This document shows positions 45,601 to 60,400 of a stretch of DNA of 64,000 nucleotides, piece by piece. Below the pieces are notes generated by a model. It saw nothing but the letters and a program-made list of their open reading frames with translations, ran no database searches and was not told the origin of the DNA. The first letter of the stretch is position 1; every line of letters begins with the position of its first letter. Origin of the DNA: Cyanoderma ruficeps (lineage: Eukaryota; Chordata; Aves; Passeriformes; Timaliidae); contig VZDJ01007753.1 of assembly GCA_008694505.1 (NCBI GenBank), forward strand, positions 27,120,501 to 27,184,500, given 5' to 3'. A program made the position numbers and the translations under genes.

Positions 45601-48600
45601 TCTAGAATGTCTGTGGTCATTGATTATTCCAAGTTACACTGTAATTGGGAAGCAATGAGTGATTTCACAGCTGTTGAAAAACTTCCAAGAAAATAAATTT
45701 GGAACTTCAGGGGCATGTAGATGGAACTATTTACAGTCGTTGTTAAATAGGTTAAAAAATAGGTCAGCCTTCTTTCATTTCTACTCCTTCCTCAGCCATT
45801 TAACATCACATGTGAGGATTTTAATTTTGTAAGTTACACAGCTCCCTTAATCAGCAGTTTTCCCCCATGTCATAAAAATCAAAGAGTCTGGACTGGGAGC
45901 TTCTCACATTTTGAGGCCTCTAGTCCAAACTCCATCTTAAGCACTGTTAGTATGATCCACACTGGGAAGGTGTAGCTCTGCTGATTTCTGAATGGGGTTC
46001 CCCCCCCCCCCCCCGTTTTTTTTTTNTTTTAATACATTTATGTAGAACTAAGCAGATAAGACTCAGTGTGGTGTGCCTCAACATGCCACTTGAGTCACTC
46101 TGGCTTCATTAAAGCACTGAATTGACACCCGTCTTAGTTTACAGTTCTACTTGTTGCTGCTGAGTTCTCCCTACCGCAATCATTCCACAGCCTCATAACT
46201 CAACCTGTCCTTTTTCCTGTCAACACAGCTTTTCTCTAAAGAATGCTGTTGACCGAACAAATACCTTCAAAGAGGATGAGACTGCTATTGCATGTGTAGC
46301 TTTTCTAAAAAGTCAGTCATCTGCTGAGGTGATGAGGATTTGGGGAATTCTGTGTTATAAATACACGGATGTTTACAGTACACCTATGGCTTGCTTGTAG
46401 ACAAAGTCAGCACTCAGGAGACTTCAGCAAATAAATAGAAATATAAACGGGTGATGTTTAATTCTGTCCTAGTGAATTATGTACTAGATACAGAGACTGG
46501 AGGTTCTGAGGATTATTTTTGAACAGTCAGGTGTTTGAATTCTATACTATTTTAAATGCTCTAGATGAAGCAGGAGCTGGAAAAGGCAGATTGGCTGGTG
46601 GCTAAGGGAACCTTTATATTGTTGCTAGCCTACAGTTTTCACTTGTTGCCTTTGATTATTATTGACTTGTATATTAGGTATGGCTTATTCAGGTATTTCT
46701 CAAGGGCAATGAGTGTTTTGTTTCAGGAAAGTGTAAAGGTTACCAAAAGGGTGACTCCTAGAAAGTTACAATTAGGTACAGAAATGTAGATTTCATTCAC
46801 AGGAAATTATTTTTGAGATATATCATCACTCAAAGAACAGACTTGGGTTGGTATAAGTGTATAAGCTAGTTATGAATGGCTTTCTGATGAGCATGGTGTA
46901 GATCTGAAGGTGATTAAGTTAGCAGGAATTCTGCCACTCTTCGGTGACAATGACCTTGGGTCCTGAACTGAAAAATAGAAACATCTTAGCAAGAGAGTAG
47001 TTATTCTGAATAACTGAAGGAAAATATTAGAAAATTTCAGGATAAATGGAAAGAGCATGAGTAATTAAAAAGAACTAAAGTTGTCAAGCTCTAATTATTA
47101 TCCAAATACTGAGAAGATTAAAAAATTCTTAATGTTACAGTTACCATTTTCAGTCTTCTGACCACCTTATTCCTAGGTGATGGCATGATTAACATCTAAC
47201 TATGGAGGCAGCTCAAATTTCTTTTAATACTGCTTTACTGTTAGCAATACTATCAGCCCTCGAAGAATCTCTAAACCTAGTTTTCAGTCTATTAGTACAG
47301 GAATAATTTGTTTCTCAACTGTTACTTTGAAACATATTGATTTTTCAGCCTACACATGCTTTTACTTGTTTGTGATCTTATCTTACTCAAATTTCAGAAC
47401 CACACGATTCACTGCTAAGATAAAGAATGCAAAATTATTCACCCAGTTTGGCTTCAGACAAGCAAATGGAACTCAACACAAACAAAGAGAGTTGTATACA
47501 AGCGTTATTTGCCTGACTTCTTAATATTTCACTACTTTGTGGAAAAAGCAATTTGGGTAACAAGCTGTTTTGACTTCACTTCCAGTACACTTTCTGGTTT
47601 CTCTAGTCTCCAAAGCCAGGAATCCAGCCTAAAGATGCCACAAAGCTTCAGCATGCTTAAGGCAAGACAGTGCCATATTCTTTTTCCATCTTTGTTGCTA
47701 CACTTTGGAATAAAAGTTTTACTGTATTGTATAAAATAAAAGCAGTCTAAGATGTTTCCTAAATCCTCTACACTCACTTCATATGTGATTTATGCTTAGA
47801 GGAAAGAACCTTGAGTTGGAACTGGCTACATTTGTGTTTTCTGCTGAAACAAGTTCTCACCTTGAAGCATGTCATTGGAAGCACCCTGCTTTGACAAATT
47901 TTCAGCAGAGCTGAAGCCGATCTCCCCAAAATGGGCACCCCACCCACCAGGTCTCTGGTCTCCAACTTCCTGGCAAATGGCTTGTGCATAGAGCATCTGG
48001 ATATCAACTGACACAATTTCCTCAAAGAACAATTGTGATTTTTCTAGGAAAAACTCAAGCCTTGCAAGTGTCCATATCAGCATGAGACTGTTGCTCCACT
48101 GTTACATAAGAAATGAGACCAGCTTTGTAGAGAGTAGTCTCTTGACTGGTTATTGAGTCTGGTTAGGTGATTGAACTGGCAGCTTGAAAGCCAACCTCCC
48201 GCAGCCCAGAAACATCCTGAGAGTCTGCAAGCCTGAACTGTGGCCCTGTGTGGGACTGCACTTTCTAGCTAAGTAAACTCTTCTTGAGTCATTGTCTTCA
48301 TTTTGTAGCAACTTGTTTGTATGCATCAGTACCAGGGAGGATGGGACTTGACTTTCTGAACAACTTTCACTTGTCCCCAGCAGACCTTGATACTCCTTGC
48401 CCATGTTATGCAAGGCTGGCCTACCCTACACGTGACAGGATTGTCTGGTGAGATCTACCACCACCTTTCTTTATAGACAGGGCCACTCTTCCAATGCCGA
48501 CTGAACGGAAAGAGTTTGTCAATTTCTGTTTTGTTTTCATTTCTTCTGCACAGATCTGGAGAGTGCCTGCCTATAAATACTTTCTTACTGGGACATGGGA

Positions 48601-49747
48601 AACTACTGTCTTCTACAGGCATCATGTTTGCAACTCATATTTTGCCATGGAAACAGAGGGGTAATTAAGGACCTGAATTTAATTTTTCTGCATCAGCATC
48701 TCAGTCATTCATTCATTTGATCAGGTGGAAAGACCTCATCACAAAATAAAGGCTGCAGTCTAAAGTGATGGTGTAGAGAAAGCAGGATCCCAAAGCTAAA
48801 GGGCTCACAGTGTAATGGAGAGAAGCAATTTTTTCTAAATCAAAATAAGTAGTGTAGTGATATCCACCAAATATGCTATGCAAATTTTCAGTCAATTCTG
48901 AATGTGTTTCAGACTGGTCTATGAATCAAAAATATGTATTAAAACAGAGACTAGAATGTGTCACTGAATTCCAATTCAGTCTTTGCAACTGAATTCCAGA
49001 CATCATAGAATGATTTTCAAGATGTTATTCAAAGCAATAGAATATGTATTTAAAAGCAAGCTTAATCTTGACTGCATTTTGAATGAAAACATTTGGAAAT
49101 TCATGCTAATGCATTTTTTTATTACAGTTTAATTTTTTACAGTATTCAAAAAAGCCATTGGAAATTAAAGGCTGCAATCCTGCAAATATCACTATTAACT
49201 TTAATAAAACCACCAGCCTGCTGTTAGGGGCTGCTAAATACCAAGAATTAATAAATGTACATTTTCTTAAAAGTCTTTGCGGAACCAGTACAAAACTATG
49301 TCAGCATTAACAATTAAATCATTCAATTTTTTCAAGATGCTATTGAAATTATAATGAATTTATGAATATACACATTAATCAAAATAACCAGCCAAAAAAA
49401 TGAAGGTTTTGGGAAAGACCAGACCTTTATTTGACAATACACTGCACAGAAATGCTTAGAACTCCCTGAAATGGATGTAAAAGATTTGCTGTGAACAGTT
49501 TGCTGTGCTTTTGAGAAGTACAAGAGACAAAGATTATCACCAAAAAATTCACCATGTGTTTCACAGCCCCTAGAGAACACCAAAAAATGACTTTAGAAAT
49601 GTTTGTCCAGAGAGAGCACATAGTTTCTATCAGCTTTAGTAAACCTTGTAATAAGTTTCATTGTATTAAAGATTATTTAAGAAACTTAATCTATAATAGT
49701 AGTTTACAGTACTGTCATGCCTGAGTAAGAATTTTACTGATTTCTTG

Positions 49748-49790
49748 GTTAATATATATTTGTTAATTTGTTAATATATATTTGTTAATT
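49748..49790 (+). repeat. 22-bp tandem duplication
   Basis: GTTAATATATATTTGTTAAT followed by TT occurs at 49748-49769 and is repeated almost entirely at 49770-49790. It is a recent AT-rich slippage or replication duplication. Confidence 0.9.
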
Positions 49791-52538
49791 GGAGAATGGT
49801 GATCAGAGAAAATGTCAGAAACAATTTTTTTTATCTTGTGCTTTGCTTGGCCCTCTTTCCTCTTTTGGGCACAAGAGTAGTGGTAGCATCTCATTCTTTG
49901 TCCTCACTGCTCCATGAAATTATTATTTTATGTGTGATTATCTTTCAGTCCAGTTTGTACCTCACTCATGACACAAGGGTGGTAGGAGCATTCTGCCAGA
50001 AGCCAAAGGAAAAAAAAGCTATAGAAGGACTATCTAAGTGAAAACGTTTGAAAGTCAAAGGGAGGGCACGTTTAACTTCACAAAAGAAAATGCTGGTTTC
50101 TGTTGCAATGTTGGTTACACAATCACATAAGGTTTTATTTTTAAAAGCAAGTAAAAAAATTATGGTGCATCAGCTCCTTGACTGGTGTAAATCAAGAAGG
50201 TTTTATTGACTTTGATGGAGCTATGTCGATTTATACCAGATGAGGATTTGGCCTACTGTATGGAGATATTTTTATTTCTCTTCTCACTCTATCAGTTAAA
50301 GAAAGGGTAATAATCAGCAAGCTGGAAACAATTATGTGTGTGTGAGGAGGGGGTAGTTTCATAATAGCTAACTTGATATTATTTCCTGTAAAATGCATCA
50401 GGAGAATAAAGCCTGGAGCCTGCTGACCAGTTTGTTTTGTAAAGAAATATTTGTTCAAATCTGTTTATAATAATTTGTCAAATTATGGGCAGACTCAGCT
50501 GAAGCACTTGCCTTCCACTGACACCAGAGGCAGCAGTTCTGGAGCTCATCAGGGCACCAAGTGGCACCCATGGGGGAAGACCCAGGCAAAATTTGGCTTT
50601 CACTTGCATCTGCGCAAGTCTGGAATAATTCTACCAAAATCAGTGGAAATATTTTCTATTTACAAGTGTGGCTAAAAGCAAAATTTGGCACCATCTTCAA
50701 CTGAGCATTTATAAGCTGTTTCTGGCAACAAATAAGGATGGGGGAGGGGAAGATTATTCATTGCAGATGCTTTGTAAGATTACTAGAGGCTTTCTGGTGA
50801 CAATAAAGTCTACTGACATAGTCACTTTTGAAAAATGCTTTTGAAAATGTGATTTGAGGGAGTTTCCTGTTATCCTTTAATTCTTAGATTGTTTCATGGT
50901 GGTAAAAAATACTAACCGAGACCTCAAGTGAAATTACTTAAATTGTTCTCCTTACCGTGGTGAGGCAGATGAGTCCCAACCTGCAATACCAAGTGGACTA
51001 AAGCAATTCATGTGGAGCTAAGATTTCTAAGAAACCATTTTGGATGGATGCATTTCATATGGTGCAGTTTAATTATTGTTAAACAGCCACACATTGACAA
51101 GGGAGCTGAAGACAAAATATCACAACTAAAATAAATTGAAAGATTTATGAATTTATTTTCAAGTTACAATGCAGATTACTCTAAAATACCAGCATTAGCA
51201 CTATAAACACTAAAGTATTCCAACCAGCTTTTGCAATATAGCTCATTCATCTGATCTCTTTGTTCTCAAGAATGATTTAATTTCTTGTCATATTTTTATA
51301 ATGTTTTAACTTAAGAATATAAATAAAGTGACTTTAGGGTGAACATAGTTATACTAGGCTAATCGTGCTTTTAGCACTATAGCTTTTACCCATATAACTA
51401 CCTTTTCCTGAACTGATCTACAGGTAAATGAATCTCAAAACCAGCATGTAGATGAACCCTTAATTAAGCAACAGCAGAAAAGTCATAAAAGAGTGGCAAA
51501 TACGCAGTTCAGAAATTAATATGCATAAATGCAGTTCTTGCCCCAGCCAGGGAGAGCCCCGAGGAGCTGCACAGCCCTTCTCTGCACCAGCCTCTCCAGC
51601 CCTCCCTGCTGGGTCTCCCTGGGAAAGGTCAGGCAGCCTATTAATCAACCTTTGATTTGGAGTTTGATTTGAAGTATGTATGTCTACCATTTCCTGGATC
51701 CTTTCGAAGCAAGGAAGAATCAGCAAATTTCCAAGGAAAAAAAAAATTTTGGGATTTTTAACAGCTGAAATGCAATTGCCTTAAAACCAAAATAACAGCT
51801 AAGGCAGGTGATGGCATTCTGACACGGAATTTAAATCCATCTTCCTGTAGTGAGTATGTAACTTTACATATAAAGTGCTGCCTGGTTTATTCTGTGTGTT
51901 GCTGCAATGCATCTTTCACCAATTTTCTTACTCAGCTTTTCAGCTATGCATGGAAATTTTTGGGGTGTTTTTTCCCAAGAAGTTTCAAATGTAAATGCTG
52001 TTCTACACTGAAAAAGACAACTGCAAGGTCATTATCATCTTTTCTAGTAAGAACATAGAACAGAAAAATAAATGCACTAATGTAAGCAGCAGCTACATTG
52101 ATTGACTGAATTTCTATGATTGTCTGTGTATGTAGAGGCATGTGTTATATAAACACATGCAATCAATTGTTTTTACTATTTAATGTATTGCACAGCATAT
52201 AACAGCTTACAGACAGTATTCCTAGAATCAATACCACAAAATCAATTCACACTAAGAATAATCTAAAAGATGAGAAAACTGATTATTTTTCTGCTTAGGT
52301 TTCAGATCTTTACAGGAAAAAAAAAAAGATTAAAAGATCTCTTTCAAACCTGGTGTATACTGTAAAGATGATGTCCCAGCTAATTTTTATGTGGACAGAG
52401 GTTATGACTGAAGTCAGGAATACAGAGAAGATTAAATTCTAAACCATGACCCTGTTTTCATAGAAAGGTATTAAGGAAACAAAATAGAATGAATACCTAA
52501 ACCAAAGCATTTCTAAGTAAGGCATCTGTCAGATTTTC

Positions 52539-52580
52539 CCATGAGGTATAGGCAGTTTACCTACTGCCTATACCTCATGG
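52539..52580. repeat. perfect 18-bp inverted repeat with 6-base loop
   Basis: The left arm CCATGAGGTATAGGCAGT (52539-52556) and right arm ACTGCCTATACCTCATGG (52563-52580) are exact reverse complements around the loop TTACCT. A weaker third echo, AATAGGTATATGGG, follows directly. The hairpin lies far from any recognised exon. Confidence 0.97.
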
Positions 52581-53429
52581 AATAGGTATATGGGATGTAC
52601 TGTGATGGTCAGATTGCTGCATTTTAGTATTGCTTAACTTTCAGGGTAAGAGTGGTCCAAAGCCTGAAGATGAATTTCAGAGATAAGCTGAACAGTAGCC
52701 AGGAAAAAGGTTAGTATCACAGTAGTAAAAGGTTTATATGTGTCAGCTAACATGAGAAAAGACTAGAAGAGGTGATGCTTGGATGTATGAATTAATTTGA
52801 GTTTGGTGTTAAACTACAGGGTCTGTACTACATCAGTCTCTAATCCTGTACATACTACTGGAGTTGGTGCTTAGCACAGCAGAACTTCAGGCTGGAAGCA
52901 CAATTTCTCATGGGGAATATCTGTGGGATGCACTGTTTTGTCCCGATCAGGGACCAAGATAATCCTGTCACCAGGCAGAACTGAAGTCTGCTGAGAGATC
53001 TCTAAAAGCCACCTCTTGGGGTCCTGCACTGCTAATCACTTGAGGCTTTGTTCACTTGCTGTTACCCAGATGCAGGAGAGAAGTGACCCAAGTACCAGCT
53101 GAACCCCCTAGCCAGGAAGGACTCGGGTAAAAACTGACAAAGTACCAGATTTCCCTTCCAAGTGCCCTAGTCTGATCTGAGAAGAAGTATTAATCATATC
53201 TTTACTGTCTAAAATAGAGTAAAATAAAGTTCAGCTATTCTGAGTACATATTTAAGGTTCTGGAGGCCTCACAAAGTTTTTTTGGGGTTGTTTTTTCATT
53301 GGTTAGTTGGGTTTCATTGATTTCTTTTTTTCTATTACACATGTAATTAACTGGTTTACCAGTTAGAAATAAATCTTTGCAAGCAAGAGGCATCCACCTT
53401 TTTTCAGTCATCATGTTCCTATAGGTATT

Positions 53430-53510
53430 ATGAAGAGTAGGACAAATAGGGCTGGAAGGGATCTCTGAAGGTCATCTATTCAAACACAGGTTGAAATAGC
53501 AAAGATCATA
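53430..53510 (-). mobile_element. short CR1 3' relic
   Basis: The plus-strand text GGGCTGGAAGGGATCTCTGA followed by GGTCATCTATTCAAAC is the reverse complement of the common CR1 3'-end sequence. Only about 80 bases are recognisable. It marks old repeat sequence in the intergenic region. Confidence 0.65.
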
Positions 53511-56500
53511 TTGCTGGAATATTTTCACTCTTATCTATTTCTAGTGTGCAGCCTGAATCTGACTCTACTACAAGGTTTTACAAAAAGAATTAGTGTGGGA
53601 CTTAAGAGTTCCTCAGGAAGAAATGCAAACAGAAATGGAAGTAACAGAATGACTTCTAAAATGCTGTTTCTCAGCTTGGCCTCCTATTGATATCAATTTA
53701 GGAGAACTTTTAATTTAAAAATTTAATTTGAATAGTCTGGTTAGTCCAGACTAACTGAAATTTAAGAAGCTAGTATCAAGCCCATAGAGACTGAGACAAA
53801 CTACAGCCTAATTACCAGGCTGGAATTTTTTAATTACTACAGATAAGACTATTGGGGGAAAACTGTCATGATTCAGAATTCAGAAACCACATCCTCCCTA
53901 TTTTCTGGCCATCCCACTCAGCCTCTGAGAGGGAGTGTTCAGAGTGGAGTAAGTGAAGGCAGATAACCACATCCCCAATCTGCTGTCATCCTCAGACAGC
54001 AGAATTTCCGATGATGTGCCCTCTGCTTACCAAAGACAAATGATGAAATCAAAGAGGGTTGAAGTAACCTCACTTGTCAACAGGTGCCTTCACTATAATT
54101 ACATGTAGTTGGCTTTTTACCAACAGGAAAAAATTTCAATTAGCTTTATAGCAAATTTCTGCCATGTCTCGACTTAGAAAACGCAAGATGAATCAGCTAA
54201 AATGTGTACAATTTAAGACATCATAAACTCTATGTAGATTCTCTCGTTTAAGAACAAAGGGTCTGCAAAACTCTAACAGATCTCCCCTTATTGAGGTATA
54301 AGTCACAAAATATTAATCTCTTTGCCAGGTAGCAGAGCAGGATTTGAGCATTTGTGAGGGATAGTCTCATTTACAGCTTGGTGTTTTTGCACAAGTCCAC
54401 CATTATTATTGCTTAAGACAAAACCCAGGGCTGTGAACAGGAGGGGATGAGGTGTGTTACCCATCTTGTTCCATTCTGCAGGGAAGAGTAGCAAGTTGGT
54501 TATGCTAATGCATGGAACTGCTTGGCTAGATTTGGCAGAGGTGCCTATCCAAGTTTTTGGTTCATCATGAGCAGATCCTACTAAGTAGCATCAAACTAAA
54601 GCCACTTGATTTGTACTGGAAACCTCCTTCTCGGGACTGAATGCATTTTAAAGGCCCTGACAGATGGGCGCTGCCAAACAGAACAGCAGCAGTCTGTAAC
54701 GCTTTACCTCCCCCCTGCCTGCTGTGCCCTCTCCCAGTGCCGTCTGTCCCAGCAGTGGGGAAACAGGAGCAGATGCTGAGAAGGGCAATTTCTCTGCCAC
54801 GTCTGGCTGGTGGGGCAGCAAGCCCCTGCTTTGGCCACCGCTAGTGCAAGGAGCCTGGCTGTGAGGTGGGGGAGATGGGAGGCAGACAATGCGTAACCAT
54901 CACTGCTAAACAAGGTTCCACCACGATGTCTCACACTTAGCTGATTTGCCAAAACCTGCTGCAGCTGCCTCACGTGGCATCTTCTTCACACGCATAATAA
55001 TTTGACCACAGTTGAAGTTTTTGCTTAAAGCAAAGAATAAGAGAGTGCTGGTGCAGTGCAGGAGGAGAGCAGAATGTTTTAAAGCCCTTTCACAGCTTTG
55101 ATCTGAAACCTTTTGGGTTGCAGTTAAACCCATTTTGCCCTGCCAGCAGCAATCCTCACTGGAACACAAACAAGGGCCCTGTCTCCTCCCTCTTGCAACA
55201 CTCACACCCTTTGCGTCTGGGTTTACCTGCCAAATTTTGTGCATCTCTGTGTCTGGCACCTATGCAAATTAAGCAATCTGTATGTAATGTACATATTGTC
55301 ATGAATACGGCTTCTGAAAAATACACTGGTAGGGATGGTTAAAAGTATTAGGCTGAGCCTTGGCTTTGCTGGGAGAACTCCTTCAAAGACCAGGGTCTGA
55401 GTGCAGTGGAGATGGGAAAGAGCCTTCTTGATAGCCAGTCTGAAAAACCTTTCTGTAAAAACACAGGGAACAGGTGCATTCAATGGTTCTTACGGGTCTC
55501 CTCCAGCTCAGGATTCTTCTCTGGCCAATGAGCGTAGCAGTGGATGACCAGAACTTTACAGAGGATTGTTCCCCATGTAAGGAGCGTTAACTGCTAACCC
55601 ATTAGGTGCTGCCAGTGCTCTGCTGGCTCCTTGCTCCCTCTTCCCCCTAGTCCACCTCTTCCTTTTCTTGGATGCCCAGTGCCCTAAAACTGTCCTGGGA
55701 ACGGGGAGCACACAGTGGAGAAATAGAAGGCTGTTCATCAGCTGTGCATCATCCCAGCTCCCAGGGACAGATACGCAGACTCCTTGCATGGAGTAATCTT
55801 CCTCTTATTCTTTCAGAACAAGTCCTGCTCCTGATTTCTCCTACTTTTCCTTCTTGCCTTGCCCCTTTCTCACCTCACAGGAAGACTGGTTGGAAACCAG
55901 CATCCAGGTGAACCAGTTTGGGCAGAAAGAGGTCCCAGTCTATTGACCTCTGTACTCTAACTTCCCTTACCAAGGGGTGAGGTAATTGGACAGCTTATGT
56001 ACATTTCTGAAAATATTGTAGGAACAGTAAAGGAAACATCACTGAGAGAAGTGGGATGGTTCTGCAAGGCAGGGGACAGAAAACAGTCCAGGTCATGCCA
56101 GAAGCAAAGTGGGAATTTATGGGGAGAAGTCATCACTGACTTAGCAAACCCAATGGCTGCAGCATCAGACAGCTGCTGAAGGCTGTGAGTGATGGAAAGG
56201 GCTCAGTGGTGCACTGCTAAACAGGGCTTAGCACTAGGCTCAGGTCATTATTGGGTCTGGAGGCTTCACTTCCTCTCTGGGGCACCAAGCAGTGTATGAC
56301 TCCTTTTCCCACCAGCCAGCCATCAGGCTGCTCCGGTCATGCTGAGAGGTTTGCACCTTGCTCCTCCTGTGCTGTGATCACAGCAGTAAGGTGAGCCCAT
56401 TCCCATGCACTGGAAATACTTGTTTTGGAGCCTAGGTATCTCTGACAGTTAATTTAGGCTGTGAGCAGGGACATCATCCACACATACAGGATGTTTGTCT

Positions 56501-57412
56501 ACTCTCCTCTCTGCCAAGGTCCTTCATTACTATTAAGGTCTGCATGGGGAGGGGACAGAATTAGCTTCTAACCAACTCTGTCTTCTCCACTCCCTCGCCC
56601 TTTGCAGGAAGGATGAAGGAATAATCCTAAGTCTGGATACCGTAACACTGTAGCTACAGGACAGTAAAATAAAATAAATCCTTATTACTGAAAGGCCACT
56701 AGCTCTGGGTTGAATGGTCTGCTTCAAATTCTCAGTGAAATACCTCTTTCTAGCTATTAAATATTCATCCCTATTATCTGTGAGAGCTAAACCACATGCA
56801 CAGTTATGATTAAATGTAGGTGCTGCAACTAACTTCTGTTAATTCAGAGCATGACTATCAATTCAAAGCAGTAAGTGGTAATACATCCTTCTGTTACAAG
56901 AGTTTCAGGGTGGCATCAACTGTTTTGCATGCAAAGTTTGGGTGAAACAACTGACCAGGAAAGAAAACCCCACTGAAAAAAACCAAACACAAAAACAAGA
57001 GACAAAACTAAGAAGAGAAGAAAAAAATGGAGCATTGGCTTTTATATCATACGTGTACTCTAAAAGAGAGTCAGTTTGAAAGGGATTGGGAAACTTCACA
57101 GAAACCATGTTGTTATCTATGTAAGGAAAACCAGACCTAATTATCAGGCTGTACTGAGTCATGCTGTTCCTGTTAGCAAAGGCCCTCTCAGAAGGTGAAC
57201 AAAAACCAAGTAATTTTAGGGTTCCTCTTACCTGCAGAAAAAATCTGAGGATGGAAAGGAAGAAAATAGTAGCCTTAAGAGGTATTTTCAGCCTTCTAGA
57301 CATTAGCTGGTAGTAGAGACACTGGGACTGCTAACCAGCTCATGTTAGGCTATTCTGCAAGTTAAAGTATTATTTAATCAGAGCAAACAAAGTAATACAG
57401 ACAATGCAGAAT

Positions 57413-57436
57413 TTCAAAGGTACCTTCAAAGGTACC
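57413..57436 (+). repeat. 12-bp exact tandem duplication
   Basis: TTCAAAGGTACC occurs twice back to back at 57413-57424 and 57425-57436. Confidence 0.95.
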
Positions 57437-60400
57437 TCCATTTTTGTACCTTCTCTCTCAGCCCACATCTTTGGCTGTAGCTCAGGGTCTGAGCATCTGT
57501 GCATAAATTGGTTTAAAGATCCATCTTCACAAGTCCCAATGCTCAGAGTTGAAGGTGGAGAGCCAAATACTCAGATGATGAGAACTGGAGGAAATTCACT
57601 GAAGTCTTGCAGACATGGAGTTATGCCAGCAGGCAACCAAACCAGCCCCACGCCTCTTTAATTTTATCTAACAATTCCCATCCTCAGGACCATCTAATGG
57701 GTTATGGTGGCTGTTGCAAAGGGATGATGCTTAGATTGTGTCAACTTCGTACCTCAGAGATACTTCAATTCACTCTGTTACCTGATGGGAAGGGATGAGA
57801 GGCTTGCAGCAATCTCATTTGCTGCTGCCAGCCTTCTGGCACAGGTCTCCAGTTTCCATGCATGCCCAAGGCACTGGTTCCAGGGCAGCAGTGCAGCAAG
57901 CCTCACTGCAGAGACACACCAGCATCTGAGTCAAGGCATGGACCAGAACACAGGCTAACACCCTCTGGCCATGAGCTGAGGCTCCTCTCCAAAGCTGTCA
58001 CTCATCAGGAAGCAGTAAGCAAGAGCCAGGGCAGTCAGAGTTAGGAAACAACCTTCTAAGAGAAGCAGAACATAGCAAAGCTGGCAGCAGCCATGGACAG
58101 GCCAACAGGTAGGAACATAACAGAGGACAGGAAGAGCTGAAAAGGGCAGAGCAGGGACCACACAACAGCAGCAGACCAAAAGCTGGATCTGTGAGTAGAA
58201 GATGCTGTACTCAGAGTCTGCATGAAAAAAAAAAAGCTGTAGCTGAAAGGTAGCTCCCCAACTACATTCCCCAGCTGAGTATGTGCAAGTAAAATGGCAG
58301 AGGTAGCACTAGAAGCTGGTATTAACACCATCACAGCTAAATGTCAGAAGTAGCCTAGAGAGGGAACTGCACTCTGCAAAATGCATAGCTGTGAAATCCA
58401 TCGACAAAACTGATGTCTGCTTCTATTAGTACCACAACAGCAGTTTGACCTAAATAGTAATGTCTGTTTGGCATTGAAAGACAAACAGGAATAAGGTCCA
58501 AACTATGAATCATTAAAAATAAAAAAAAGCCAACAACATGTACTGTACGCCACAATCAGCCCCTTCCCGAAAGGGGGCCAAAAGCTGTACATATTTTGGA
58601 TTCTTCCGTAACAAATCTTACTGCGACTTCAGAATTTTTGGCTGACACCTTAATGACAATGAAGTAAAGAGTCAGTCTATGACACAGAGATTTTAAATAG
58701 ACAGTGGTGGTCCTTACTAATTTCAATAAGTGCATTAAGGAACACAGAATCACAGTATTGCAACACCACGTGTTGAACTCACACGTGCGGTAGTTTTGAC
58801 TATAAAATCCTTAAATGCTTGGTGACCCCCTCATTGCCTGGCTCTGGTTTGGATTTTTTTGCTGATGACCTTTTGGGTTATTGCCCTGATAAGAATGGAG
58901 AGCAGACAATGACCTACCAGTCACTGGTACAGTCTTTCTAACATACATAAGTGGGAAAGAATCAGTGGAAATGCCCAAGATGCTCCTGTGTAGACTTCTG
59001 AGAGTGACACCCCTAGTGCATATACATAGTAGTTCAAGTTTACTTGACCATACTGGCTCAAATAATAATTTTCCCTAATTGTCACAGCTCCTAACTGAAA
59101 TGTACTTACTATCCAAAAATGCTTTCAAAATAACAAGGCTGATGTACTTGTTTACTTACATCCTCAGCACGTACACCTTACACAGGACTGGAAGAAAACA
59201 TCTGTGATCTCTAGTAGAGAACACTGCTCCTCAGCATCCAACCTTAGTTGGCAAGCGCTTCCACAATATCATGCTTAGTCTTATTTTAAGATGCTAAGCC
59301 TGATGTTTTGTTAACTTTCTGTTTAGCTTACTATTAAAATTACTAACTTTTCCTGTCTTAGTTTCTTTGTTCAAGCAGTTGGAAGCAGGCAGCTCCACCC
59401 AAATTCTTCATTACAGCAGTGCCTTTAAAATGTTTATCTGTGTGTCAGCTTGATGCTTGTATTCCAATGTCTTAAACTGTTTTGTCAGGAAGCTGTCAGT
59501 GATGTTCTGTTCCCCTCCCTTACTCCCCCCCAGTAAATTGTGTACTATTTATTTTCTCAATGTCATTTTTAAAATAGAGATTCTTTATTTTAACAGCTAT
59601 GTATTTTCATGCTCCCAATTTAAGTCCCTAAAAATACTGACCACAAAAACTGCACTCAGCAATCCTACAGCAGACCATGTACATGCAACTACCTCATTTA
59701 GAAAATCACAATAACCACACAAAATTCAATGCCCCATCTGGAAGATAGGAAATATTATTTCCTTTCTTCTACCTTTGTCTGTGTACATAGCTGACACTCA
59801 TGGATAAGCAGAGTCTCATTATGTTGGTGGATATATATATACACATACACAATACATATGCTCACACAATACTGCAGATAATTGGGGCCTGATTTCTGCT
59901 GGGGCTGCTAGCAACTCTGGTAAGTTATTGCACCTCAAGTTTTGGCATGAAACCTCTTGCCAACTTTGCCCATCCTCGCTGTTTCCAGCTCAGGCTGACA
60001 GTTACGGCTGGCTGCCTTCCCTGCTTGCGTCAACTTGGGGAAGCACAGCTGAGCAAAGATGCAAACCTGCCCCTCTCCCCCACATGTGTTTGGTGGGGCT
60101 TGAGCCAGGTGATGGAAAGTAAGCCCTCATGGCCACTTTCACAGAGAGAGGGGGCCGATCAGGAGAACCTGGACCTCTGATTCACCCTGTGATGAAGAAT
60201 GAAAACTGTTTTCCTCTCCTTCTGTCCCACCAAGTGGAAGGAGTCCCCGAAAGAAGTATGAATGCAAAAATCCCCAAGACTGGGTTTCCAAGTAAAGGAG
60301 TACTACAACTGCAGGAGGAGCTGGGACATCACATAGGTCATGCAGCAGAACAAAAGGGGAGAAAGAAATGCTTAGCACAAAAGACTTACAACTACTAGTG

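Larger units (their letters stand above)
40781..52538. other. intergenic DNA, middle part
   Basis: Apart from the listed G-rich tract and tandem duplications I see no gene, RNA gene or clear mobile element. A poly-C run followed by poly-T with one N (45999-46030) marks a poorly resolved homopolymer. Confidence 0.7.

Noticed and set aside
58741..58760. CACAGAATCACAG as a CR1 3' tail
   Set aside because: The octamer-like tail is there but no CR1 body could be recognised beside it.
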